Assembly: GCA_029256665.1 (NCBI GenBank)
Contig: JAQSXN010000246.1
Span: forward strand, 1 to 6,296
Length of the DNA: 6,296 nucleotides
DNA from: Paenibacillus sp.
GTDB taxonomy: Bacteria; Bacillota; Bacilli; Paenibacillales; Paenibacillaceae
Direction: 5' to 3'
The translations under genes were made by a program, and so were the position numbers. Positions 1-5,960 of the stretch are shown here, piece by piece. Position 1 is the stretch's first letter; each line of letters begins with the position of its first letter. Below the pieces are notes generated by a model that saw nothing but the letters and a program-made list of their open reading frames with translations, had not been told where the DNA came from and did not search any database.

Positions 1-1626
1 ACGCTCGATTTGACCGGAGACATGCCGATTCTGCTCGGGCCGGACGGCCCCAGCCTGGGAGGATTCGTCTGTCCGGTTACGACGGCAACGGCCGAACTGT
101 GGAAGCTTGGCCAACTGAGGGCGGGCGACTCGGTAAGCTTTAAATTGATCTCGCTTGAGCAAGCCGCCATGCTGCGCAGACGGCAGGAAGCGCTGCTCGA
201 TGCGGTCGGCAGGGAAAGCGCCGACGAGCCGGAGGTTGCGATCGGAGTCGGGGCGTTGATTCGCGGCGACGATGCCGAAGCGTTACCTTCCGCCAAAAGA
301 CGGGCGTCTCAAGCGATGCACGGGGACTCGACGCACAAAGAGCTTGGACCGGATTACCCGCTGCTCGTAAGCGAAAGCGACGGCAGACGGTTCAAGATCG
401 TGATCCGCTGCGCGGGCGACGCGAACCTGCTCGTCGAATACGGCGAGATGGAGCTGAATTTGCTGCTGCGTTTCCAGGTGCATGCGCTAATGGAAGCGAT
501 CCGGATGAGCGGCGATATCCCCGTGCTGGATTTGACGCCGGGCATCCGCTCGCTTCAGGTGCATTACGACCCTGATCGGATCGACGCTTACGAAGCATGT
601 CGCCGCATCCTGGATCTGGATGGAGGCTTGCCGCCTCTCGAAACGATGAAAGTGCCGTCGCGGGTCGTCCGATTGCCGCTGTCCTGGGATGACCCGGCGA
701 CTAGGCTCGCGATCGAGCGTTACCAGAACAACGTCAGACCGGATGCGCCTTGGTGTCCCAGCAACCTGGAGTTTATTCGCCGGATGAACGGGCTGGACGG
801 CATAGACGACGTGATGGATGTCGTATTTAACGCCAACTATCTCGTGCTTGGCTTGGGCGACGTTTATCTGGGAGCGCCGGTTGCGACGCCGGTGGATCCG
901 CGCCATCGGCTTGTCACGACCAAATACAATCCGGCCAGAACATGGACGCCGGAGAATGCCGTCGGCATCGGCGGCGCATATATGTGCGTGTACGGCATGG
1001 AAGGACCGGGCGGCTATCAATTCGTGGGCCGAACGATCCAGATGTGGAATAAGCTTCGGGAGACCAAAAGCTTTCAATCGGGCACGCCATGGCTGCTCCG
1101 CTTCTTCGACCAAATCCGGTTCTACCCGGTGGAGGCGGACGAACTGCTGCAGCTCCGCGAAGATTTCCTTCGCGGCCGGTTCGAGGCGGATATCGAAGAG
1201 ACGGTATTCGATCTGGGAGGTTATCTATCCTTTCTGGAGTCGATCGAGGATAGTTCGGCGGCGTTCCGCGAAACGCAGCAAGCCGCTTTCCGCGAGGAGC
1301 GCGAACGGTGGAAGGAGCTCGGCATCGCGGAGTACGTTTCCGAGCAGGAAGCGGAAACCGAGGTAACGGAGCAGGAGGCTCCCGAAGGCGCCGTCGCCGT
1401 TCGTTGCTCCATGCCGGGCAGCGTCTGGAAGGTGCAGGCGGTTCCGGGACAACGCGTGCAGCGGGGAGACGTCATCGTCATCGAAGAAAGCATGAAGATG
1501 GAATTCGCCCAGGAGGCGCCATGCGCCGGCGTCGTCGATACGATCTTCGTCAAGCCGGGAGACGAGGTGCAAGCCGGTCAACTGCTGGCGTACATTTTGG
1601 AGGATAGCGAGGTGCTCGTCCCATGA
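1..1626 (+). CDS. uca: Urea carboxylase (urea/guanidine carboxylase family), C-terminal part, 5' end outside window
   Basis: Biotin- and ATP-dependent carboxylation of urea to allophanate in the cytoplasm. The frame is open to base 1, so the gene starts upstream. About 541 codons are present, while family members have about 1200; the N-terminal biotin carboxylase (ATP-grasp) and most of the first carboxyltransferase domain are missing only because of the window edge. Counting ACG at base 1 as codon 1, codons 1-50 are the end of the AHS2/KipA-like domain (motif ILLGPDGPSLGGFVCP). After a linker, codons about 117-385 are the AHS1/KipI-like domain (LTPGIRSL, PWCPSNLEFIRR, GIGGAYMCVYGMEGPGG). A Glu-rich linker follows, then a biotinyl domain from about codon 464 with ESMKM; the biotin lysine is codon 499 (bases 1495-1497). 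An in-frame TTG at base 10 is not a credible start because it falls inside a conserved domain. The stop overlaps atzF by ATGA. Some relatives prefer guanidine, and the substrate cannot be read from this fragment. Confidence 0.93.
   Translation, partial: TLDLTGDMPILLGPDGPSLGGFVCPVTTATAELWKLGQLRAGDSVSFKLISLEQAAMLRRRQEALLDAVGRESADEPEVAIGVGALIRGDDAEALPSAKRRASQAMHGDSTHKELGPDYPLLVSESDGRRFKIVIRCAGDANLLVEYGEMELNLLLRFQVHALMEAIRMSGDIPVLDLTPGIRSLQVHYDPDRIDAYEACRRILDLDGGLPPLETMKVPSRVVRLPLSWDDPATRLAIERYQNNVRPDAPWCPSNLEFIRRMNGLDGIDDVMDVVFNANYLVLGLGDVYLGAPVATPVDPRHRLVTTKYNPARTWTPENAVGIGGAYMCVYGMEGPGGYQFVGRTIQMWNKLRETKSFQSGTPWLLRFFDQIRFYPVEADELLQLREDFLRGRFEADIEETVFDLGGYLSFLESIEDSSAAFRETQQAAFREERERWKELGIAEYVSEQEAETEVTEQEAPEGAVAVRCSMPGSVWKVQAVPGQRVQRGDVIVIEESMKMEFAQEAPCAGVVDTIFVKPGDEVQAGQLLAYILEDSEVLVP
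1609..1614 (+). promoter_or_regulatory. Ribosome binding site of atzF inside the carboxylase gene
   Basis: GAGGTG lies 8 bases before the ATG at 1623, inside the last codons of the carboxylase gene. A second G-rich stretch (GGAGG, 1599-1603) is too far away to serve. With the ATGA stop/start overlap this points to translational coupling of carboxylase and hydrolase. It is a moderate, not a perfect, Shine-Dalgarno match. Confidence 0.5.
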
Positions 1627-3587
1627 CGAAGCTAGCGGCGACAGTGACAGGGGCATGGACGATCCACTCGCTCCGCGAGGCATACGAAGCGGGCGAGCTG
1701 ACGCCGGAGACGGTCGTCGAAGCAATCGTTGCGCGGGCCGAGGCAGACTCCGAAATGGGCATTTGGATCGTGCCGCCGGAGATCGACCGAATCCGGCCTT
1801 ATCTGGAGCGGCTGTCCTTGATGGATCGCGAGAGCGCGCCTCTCTGGGGCATTCCGTTCGCGATCAAAGACAACATCGATCTGGCGGGCGCGCCGACGAC
1901 GGCGGCTTGCCCGTCATACGCGTACGAGCCGGATGACCACGCGGCCGTCGTTGCGAGGTTGATCGAAGCCGGCGCCATCCCCGTAGGCAAATGCAATCTG
2001 GATCAGTTCGCGACCGGACTCGTCGGCACGCGCAGTCCCTACGGCGAGACGCATAACGCGCTGCGGCCCGAGCTGATCAGCGGCGGCTCCAGCTCCGGCT
2101 CTGCCGTCGCGGTAGCAAGGGGGCAAGCGGTGTTCGCGATAGGCACGGATACGGCCGGCTCCGGCCGCGTGCCGGCCGCGCTGAACGGGCTGATCGGCTG
2201 GAAGCCGAGTCTCGGCGCTTGGCCGACGGTCGGAGTCGTGCCGGCCTGCGCCAGCCTCGACTGCGTCACCGTGTTTGCCCGCACGTTAGCGGATGCGGCG
2301 ATCGTCGACGCCGTCGCCCGCGGTCCGCATGCTGACGATCCTTGGTCGAGAGAGGTTCGAAAGGGCAGCGCCATGGAACCCGCGCAACGCGTAAGGGAGG
2401 AAGCAGGTGCGGCGCTTACGATAGCAAGCCGCGAACAGCCTTTCGTGTTGCTGCCCGCCGAAGAACCGGAATTTTATGGACCGTTTGCCGAGGAATACCG
2501 CTTGGCTTGGCGCGCTGCGCTGGAGAAGCTGGAGACTTTATCGCTTCCGATAAGACGCATCGACACTAGCTTAATTGCCGAAACGGCGGCCATCCTGTAC
2601 GAGGGACCGTGGGTGGCCGAACGCTGGGCATCGCTTGGCGCTTTTATCGAAGCCCATCCGGGAAAATCGTTCCCCGTTACGGAACGGATTCTGCGAACGG
2701 GAGCGTCCGAGTCGCATGACGCGGCGTCCGTGTTCCGCGCAATGCACCGGCTGCAACGCCTGAAGCTGGAGACGGACAACATGCTCCGCGGAGGCGTGCT
2801 GCTGCTGCCGACTTGCGGCGGCACATGGACGCGCGAGGACGTCGCCCGCGATCCCGTCGGCACGAACCGCGACATGGGGCGCTTCACGAACCATTGCAAT
2901 TTGCTCGACCTGTGCGCCGTCGCGCTGCCTGCCGGCGAAGCCGCTCCGGAGCTGCCGTTCGGCGTGACGTTGTTCGCGCCGGCGGATCAAGAGCGGCTGC
3001 TTTGGAAGCTCGGCGCGATGTGGATGGGAGAAACGCTGGCTGTTCGTGCCAGCAACGGCTTGGCGACTCTTGAGAGTGAACCGGCAGCTTATGGGGATGC
3101 TTCCATGGCAGCCGCCCGGGGAATAGCGGCGCCCGAAGTCCCTTACGCTTCAGAACAAACGGGGGCATCCTCGCAAACGATGACGTACGTCGCGGTATGC
3201 GGCTTGCATATGCGTGGCTATCCGCTGGAACGCCAGATGAACGAATGCGGCGCGGCGTTCGTGCGGGAGGCGCTCTCCGCGCCGAAGTATGCCTTGCTGC
3301 GGCTGCCCACCGAACCGCCGAAGCCGGGCATGGTGAAACGGCAAGCCGGCGGCGCGTCCGTCGAGCTGGAAATATGGGAGATGCCGCTTGCTTCCTTTGG
3401 CAAGTTTGCGGCGGGCATACCGGGGCCGCTTGGCATCGGCAAGATCGAGCTGGAAGACGGCACGGAAGTGCCGGGCTTCATATGCGAAGGATACGCAGCC
3501 GCGCTGGCTGGCGCGGAAGATATTTCGGAGACCGGAGGATGGCGCAAGGCTTCGCCCTTGCCCGCCTACGACACAAAGGAGCGATAG
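1623..3587 (+). CDS. atzF: Allophanate hydrolase
   Basis: Cytoplasmic hydrolase that takes allophanate to ammonia and CO2, the second step after the carboxylase. It has 654 residues, slightly longer than the roughly 600 usual for AtzF. The N-terminal amidase-signature domain spans about residues 14-475: catalytic Lys82 (PFAIKDNID), cis-Ser156 in GGSSSGS (154-160) and nucleophile Ser180 in TDTAGSGRVPA. The spacings Lys-98-Ser and Ser-24-Ser match those of the family triad. A variable Ala-rich linker (about 484-518) leads to the C-terminal domain (about 521-641; TYVAVCGLHMRGYPL, GIPGPLGIGKIEL, GFICEG). In studied allophanate hydrolases this domain helps decarboxylate the N-carboxycarbamate intermediate; His529 in CGLHMRG is the likely conserved histidine. 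The ATG overlaps the carboxylase stop, and the stop lies 2 bases before the ABC ATPase gene. No defects are seen. Extra residues around 236-270 may be an insertion. Confidence 0.95.
   Translation: MTKLAATVTGAWTIHSLREAYEAGELTPETVVEAIVARAEADSEMGIWIVPPEIDRIRPYLERLSLMDRESAPLWGIPFAIKDNIDLAGAPTTAACPSYAYEPDDHAAVVARLIEAGAIPVGKCNLDQFATGLVGTRSPYGETHNALRPELISGGSSSGSAVAVARGQAVFAIGTDTAGSGRVPAALNGLIGWKPSLGAWPTVGVVPACASLDCVTVFARTLADAAIVDAVARGPHADDPWSREVRKGSAMEPAQRVREEAGAALTIASREQPFVLLPAEEPEFYGPFAEEYRLAWRAALEKLETLSLPIRRIDTSLIAETAAILYEGPWVAERWASLGAFIEAHPGKSFPVTERILRTGASESHDAASVFRAMHRLQRLKLETDNMLRGGVLLLPTCGGTWTREDVARDPVGTNRDMGRFTNHCNLLDLCAVALPAGEAAPELPFGVTLFAPADQERLLWKLGAMWMGETLAVRASNGLATLESEPAAYGDASMAAARGIAAPEVPYASEQTGASSQTMTYVAVCGLHMRGYPLERQMNECGAAFVREALSAPKYALLRLPTEPPKPGMVKRQAGGASVELEIWEMPLASFGKFAAGIPGPLGIGKIELEDGTEVPGFICEGYAAALAGAEDISETGGWRKASPLPAYDTKER
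3575..3581 (+). promoter_or_regulatory. Ribosome binding site fixing the start of the ABC ATPase gene
   Basis: A perfect AAAGGAG lies 8 bases before the ATG at 3590. It decides the start: the same frame stays open back to 3197, but those upstream codons lie inside atzF and give no ABC-like sequence. The site itself sits in the last codons of atzF. Confidence 0.85.
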
Positions 3588-3589
3588 GG

Positions 3590-4426
3590 ATGAGCACATC
3601 TGCAGCGAGTGTGATATCGGCGATCGATAACAAGGAAGAGCGCGCCACGACCGGACCGATGGCAACAGAAGCAAGCGGGCGCATCCGGATCGAGGGATTG
3701 CAGAAGGTGTACGTGGCCCGCAAGAGCACGTTCGAAGCGCTGCGCGACATCGATCTGACGATCGAGAACAACGAATTTCTGACGATTCTCGGACCGTCCG
3801 GCTGCGGAAAGTCGACGCTTCTGCGTATCGTAGCCGGTCTCGAGGAGTATTCCGGCGGCACTTTGACTCTCGACGACGAGGATATCATCGGTCCCGGCCC
3901 TGACCGAGGGATGGTCTTCCAAGGGTACACGTTGTTCCCGTGGCTGACCGTACGGGAAAATATCGAGTACGGGCCGAAGCTGAAGGGAATGCCGATCTTG
4001 ATCCGCCGTCAAATCTCCAACTATTGGCTCGGCGTTATTAAGCTGGAGAAGTTCGCCAATTCGTATCCCAAGCAGCTCTCCGGCGGCATGAAGCAACGCG
4101 TCGCCATCGCGAGGGCGCTCGCGAACCGTCCGAAGGTCATGCTGATGGATGAGCCTTTTGGCGCTCTGGATGCCCAGACGAAACAAGAGATGCAGGCGAT
4201 GCTGCTGGAGGTATGGGAGAAGGAGAAAACGACCGTCATGTTTATTACGCACGATATCGACGAAGCGATCTTTTTGTCCCAGCGGATTGTCGTCATGGGC
4301 GCGAATCCGGGGCGGATTTTGAAGGAGTTCAAGGTGAAGCTTCCCGCCGTTCGCGGCGAAGACGTGCGCGAGCATCCCGAGTTTTTGGCGCTCAAGCGTG
4401 AACTTGCGGGGCTGCTCAAACATTAA
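3590..4426 (+). CDS. ABC transporter ATP-binding protein, nitrate/sulfonate/taurine type, probably for urea or guanidine uptake
   Basis: Nucleotide-binding subunit that hydrolyses ATP on the inner face of the membrane to drive an importer. It has 278 residues, and all ABC motifs are intact: Walker A GPSGCGKST (68-76), Q-loop Gln111 in VFQGYTLFPWLTVREN, signature LSGGMKQR (163-170), Walker B VMLMDEP (183-189), D-loop GALD (191-194) and H-loop His221 (ITHDIDEA). The LFPWLTVREN stretch and overall length fit the SsuB/TauB/NrtD family. Residues 1-30 are a poorly conserved, Ser/Thr/Ala-rich extension before the fold. No permease or binding protein follows, so its partners should lie upstream of the window. 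Placement 2 bases after atzF ties it to nitrogen-compound uptake; the exact substrate is inferred from context. In similar clusters of other bacteria such a transporter accompanies the urea/guanidine carboxylase genes. Confidence 0.92.
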   Translation: MSTSAASVISAIDNKEERATTGPMATEASGRIRIEGLQKVYVARKSTFEALRDIDLTIENNEFLTILGPSGCGKSTLLRIVAGLEEYSGGTLTLDDEDIIGPGPDRGMVFQGYTLFPWLTVRENIEYGPKLKGMPILIRRQISNYWLGVIKLEKFANSYPKQLSGGMKQRVAIARALANRPKVMLMDEPFGALDAQTKQEMQAMLLEVWEKEKTTVMFITHDIDEAIFLSQRIVVMGANPGRILKEFKVKLPAVRGEDVREHPEFLALKRELAGLLKH

Positions 4427-4440
4427 GCGCATGCGACGCT

Positions 4441-4456
4441 TTATAAGAGAAAAAAT
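4441..4456 (+). repeat. AT-rich direct repeat, copy 1
   Basis: TTATAAGAGAAAAAAT matches the sequence at 4559-4574 in 15 of 16 bases. The two copies flank the operon terminator. Function unknown; it could be a chance AT-rich match, but the length is notable in GC-rich DNA. Confidence 0.5.
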
Positions 4457-4525
4457 CCACTCGAAGTACTTGGGGAATTTGCGACCTACAGCTTTGCAAA
4501 GCAAAACCTGAAACATTCATATGCG

Positions 4526-4557
4526 GCAAGAAAGCTCCCTAGCGGGGGCTTTCTTGC
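4526..4557 (+). terminator. Intrinsic terminator of the carboxylase-atzF-ABC operon
   Basis: A 14-bp stem with a TAGC loop: GCAAGAAAGCTCCC pairs with GGGGGCTTTCTTGC, with one G-T wobble. The GC-rich core is directly followed by TTTCTTGCATT, which can act as the U-tract, while the matching A-tract lies on the 5' side. This is the usual shape of a Gram-positive terminator that could also work in reverse. It lies 100 bases after the ATPase stop codon. Confidence 0.75.
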
Positions 4558-4558
4558 A

Positions 4559-4574
4559 TTATAAGGGAAAAAAT
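4559..4574 (+). repeat. AT-rich direct repeat, copy 2
   Basis: TTATAAGGGAAAAAAT, the second copy of the repeat at 4441-4456 (one mismatch). It runs directly into the first TATCGTTGCAG repeat, so the two motifs may belong to one longer dispersed element. Confidence 0.5.
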
Positions 4575-4584
4575 ATCGTTGCAG
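4568..4584 (+). repeat. AAAAARTATCGTTGCAG direct repeat, copy 1
   Basis: AAAAAATATCGTTGCAG matches 4619-4635 in 16 of 17 bases, at a 51-base offset. A 41-codon frame starting at ATG 4521 crosses both copies but has no ribosome binding site, so this is described as a non-coding repeat. Confidence 0.6.
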
Positions 4585-4618
4585 CTGGCGGCGAAGGGCG
4601 GGATGGAGCAGTAGAGCT

Positions 4619-4635
4619 AAAAAGTATCGTTGCAG
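4619..4635 (+). repeat. AAAAARTATCGTTGCAG direct repeat, copy 2
   Basis: AAAAAGTATCGTTGCAG, the second copy. Nearby GGCGGCGA (4587-4594) and TCGCCGCC (4657-4664) are inverted repeats around this copy and could form a long-range stem. The flanking sequence on the right (4636-4770) shows further short GC-rich hairpins. Confidence 0.6.
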
Positions 4636-4775
4636 ACGGAGACTAAGTTACGAGTTTCGCCGCCAAAGGACGGCGCAGCCGTTTCACCTTGTTGTTAAGG
4701 AAATGATGCGAAGCATCAGCCTGCGGATGCTGCTGCTGCTCCGAAACCTCTAGACGAAGCGCCGCCAAAAAAATG

Positions 4776-4958
4776 TAACGGACACCAGCGCCCTCATTCG
4801 ACTGTTTCTTTTAACTATTGAGCTGTAACGGACACGGGGGCTGTTATTTGGCCCAAATAAGGCGAAACGCTGCTCGGATGGCGTGAATAGGGACGCGTGT
4901 GTCCGTTAGAATTTGGAAACGTTAAAAATCCGAAGATTAGTGCCACTCCTGTCCGTTA
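4776..4958. repeat. Nested palindromic element with four TAACGGAC copies, REP/MITE-like
   Basis: There are four copies of one motif: TAACGGACAC at 4776-4785 and 4826-4835 on the + strand, and its reverse complement at 4899-4908 (exact) and at 4949-4958 (TAACGGACAG on the - strand). Same-strand copies are 50 bases apart on both sides, and both inverted pairs share the centre 4867. Beyond the core, all four units also agree at positions 13 (G), 15 (G), 21 (A) and 23 (T), so the unit is longer than the visible core. A 17-base palindrome, TTATTTGG-C-CCAAATAA (4844-4860), sits inside the inner pair. No transposase is present, so it would be a non-autonomous or REP-like element if mobile. Confidence 0.75.
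4844..4860. repeat. Perfect 8-bp palindrome with one central base
   Basis: TTATTTGG-C-CCAAATAA within the nested repeat. As DNA it has the symmetry of an operator. As RNA the one-base centre means only the outer six or so pairs could close. Its place inside the repeat makes a structural part of that element more likely than a separate regulator site. Confidence 0.45.
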
Positions 4959-5037
4959 GGCGACAGGTTCGCAGCTCAAGCATCCCCTCGTTCAACGTAC
5001 GATACGCTTTGCCGCTTTCGTCCAGCCAACCCGGTTG

Positions 5038-5046
5038 TGATAGAAT
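5038..5046 (+). promoter_or_regulatory. Candidate extended -10 promoter of the SDR gene
   Basis: TGATAGAAT has the TGN extension directly before TAGAAT (5 of 6 matches to TATAAT). No good -35 box is seen 17 bases upstream, as may be tolerated for extended -10 promoters. It would start a leader of roughly 55-60 bases before the ATG at 5110. The match is suggestive only. Confidence 0.3.
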
Positions 5047-5094
5047 ATCCGCATACGCAAGTAGTCGATAGATCGCTGGTTCATCACACACGCG

Positions 5095-5101
5095 AAAGGA
5101 G
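5095..5101 (+). promoter_or_regulatory. Ribosome binding site of the SDR gene
   Basis: AAAGGAG is placed 8 bases before the ATG at 5110. It shows that the original start is 5110 and not the downstream in-frame ATG at 5332, which begins after the nucleotide-binding region. Confidence 0.85.
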
Positions 5102-5109
5102 AGGATAAC

Positions 5110-5868
5110 ATGGGAACAGAAACGCACGAGGGAAAAATCGTGCTTATCACCGGCGCGGGAGCCGGTATCGGCAGGGAGCTCGCGCTCGCATACTGACGCG
5201 CCGGAGCGCTGGCGCTCATCGCGGACAGGAACGAGGCAGGACTCGAGGAGACGGCGGCGCTGCTGGAGCAGGAGCGAATCGACTCTGCTTCTTTTATCGC
5301 GGATGTAAGCAAGCCGGATGAAGTATCCCGCATGTTCGGGGATATCGAGGAGCTGTTCGGAAGAGTGGACGTCGTCGTTAACAACGCGGGCTTCGGAATC
5401 TGGAAGTCGCCTTACGATCTCGAGCCGGACGAGTGGGATCATGTCGTCAACACGAATTTGAGAGGTACGTTTCTGTGCTCGCGCGAAGCGGCCAAGCTTA
5501 TGCGCAAGGACGGAACGGGAGGCTCCATCGTCAACATTTCCTCCACGCGCGCGCTAATGTCCGAACCTAACTCAGAAGCTTATGCGGCATCCAAGGGCGG
5601 CATCTTGTCGCTTACCCACGCGCTGGCGACGTCGCTCGGACCCGACCGAATCACGGTTAACGCGATATGTCCGGGTTGGATCGAGACGGGCGACTACGGC
5701 GAGTTAAGACGGGTTGATCATGCGCAGCATCCTTCCGGGCGCGTAGGGAAACCGGAAGACATCGCCCGCGCTTGCCTATATCTGACCGATCCTCGCAACG
5801 ATTTTGTAACCGGCACGCGGATTACGGTGGACGGCGGCATGACCACCAAGATGATCTACGCCGAATAG
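5110..5868 (+). pseudogene. Short-chain dehydrogenase/reductase (SDR) interrupted by in-frame TGA at codon 29
   Basis: Classical SDR oxidoreductase of unknown substrate. Read through the stop it has 252 codons, the normal family length, with no frameshift. The Rossmann nucleotide-binding motif TGAGAGIG is at codons 14-21, Asp39 after the second strand suggests NAD(H), and the conserved Asp65 follows. NNAG is at 91-94, Asn116 in NTNL, catalytic Ser145 in VNISS, Tyr158 and Lys162 in YAASK, then PGWIETG and a VDGGM end. The only defect is TGA at 5194-5196, between TAC and CGC, where homologs usually read like YA-R-AGA. A single C-to-T change from CGA or G-to-A from TGG would explain it. Restart at ATG 5332 (178 residues) would lose cofactor binding. 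The otherwise intact body means the mutation is recent, an assembly error, or a read-through stop (UGA followed by C is a leaky context). It is transcribed alone and convergent with the PspA-like gene. Confidence 0.8.
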
Positions 5869-5885
5869 AAACGGACGGCACGCCG

Positions 5886-5932
5886 AATACGGGAGAAGCG
5901 CATGGCGAATCGCCGCGCGCATCTCCCGTATT
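5886..5932. terminator. Long hairpin between convergent genes, likely bidirectional terminator
   Basis: The outer stem of 11 perfect pairs is AATACGGGAGA (5886-5896) with TCTCCCGTATT (5922-5932). Inside are GCGC/GCGC pairing and a GGCGA-A-TCGCC mini-hairpin (5904-5914). It begins 17 bases after the SDR stop and ends 28 bases from the stop of the opposing gene, so it can serve both. The T-tract is short (GTATTTGAC), so efficiency is uncertain. A further palindrome, AAGCTAGAGCTT, follows at 5939-5950. Confidence 0.65.
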
Positions 5933-5960
5933 TGACATAAGCTAGAGCTTTATATGAAGG

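Larger units (their letters stand above)
4427..5109. other. 683-base intergenic region, repeat-rich, no convincing gene
   Basis: It separates the nitrogen operon from the SDR gene. From left to right it holds a weak 5-bp stem (4425-4429 with 4437-4441), an AT-rich repeat, a 12-base palindrome GCTTTGCAAAGC (4491-4502), the operon terminator, a second AT-rich repeat, two TATCGTTGCAG repeats, small hairpins (for example TGATGC-GAA-GCATCA at 4704-4718), a CTG-triplet run near 4729-4740, the nested TAACGGAC block, and the presumed SDR promoter. CGCCGCCAAA occurs twice (4658-4667 and 4760-4769). Open frames here are short or lack a ribosome binding site. No T-box, riboswitch or tRNA pattern was recognised. 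Confidence 0.7.

Noticed and set aside
487..1113. 208-codon open frame on the - strand inside the carboxylase gene
   Set aside because: Composition is typical of an antisense shadow (many Arg, His, Gln), there is no ribosome binding site, and the opposite strand is clearly conserved protein.
3197..3589. Upstream extension of the ABC ATPase frame to 3197
   Set aside because: It overlaps the conserved C-terminal domain of atzF in another frame. The perfect AAAGGAG before 3590 sets the real start.
4425..4441. AAGCG/CGCTT stem right after the ABC ATPase stop as a terminator
   Set aside because: Only 5 pairs and no T-tract; the 14-bp hairpin at 4526-4557 is far stronger.
4491..4502. GCTTTGCAAAGC palindrome as an operator
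   Set aside because: It is a perfect 12-base palindrome but stands alone downstream of the operon, with no promoter next to it, so no regulatory role can be supported.
3566..4516. 316-codon open frame on the - strand opposite the ABC ATPase gene
   Set aside because: It lies antisense to a gene with all ABC motifs, is rich in Arg/His/Leu as expected of a shadow frame in GC-rich DNA, and runs through the terminator.
4521..4646. 41-codon open frame starting at ATG 4521 across the terminator and both TATCGTTGCAG repeats
   Set aside because: There is no Shine-Dalgarno sequence, it begins within the terminator stem region, and its apparent internal repeat follows from the DNA repeat.
5194..5196. 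TGA as a selenocysteine codon
   Set aside because: No recognisable SECIS-like hairpin just downstream, and the position is a non-catalytic loop site in SDR proteins.
5332..5868. Taking ATG 5332 as the true start of a short SDR protein
   Set aside because: It would lack the whole nucleotide-binding motif. No good ribosome binding site precedes it, while the site at 5095-5101 and upstream SDR codons point to 5110.
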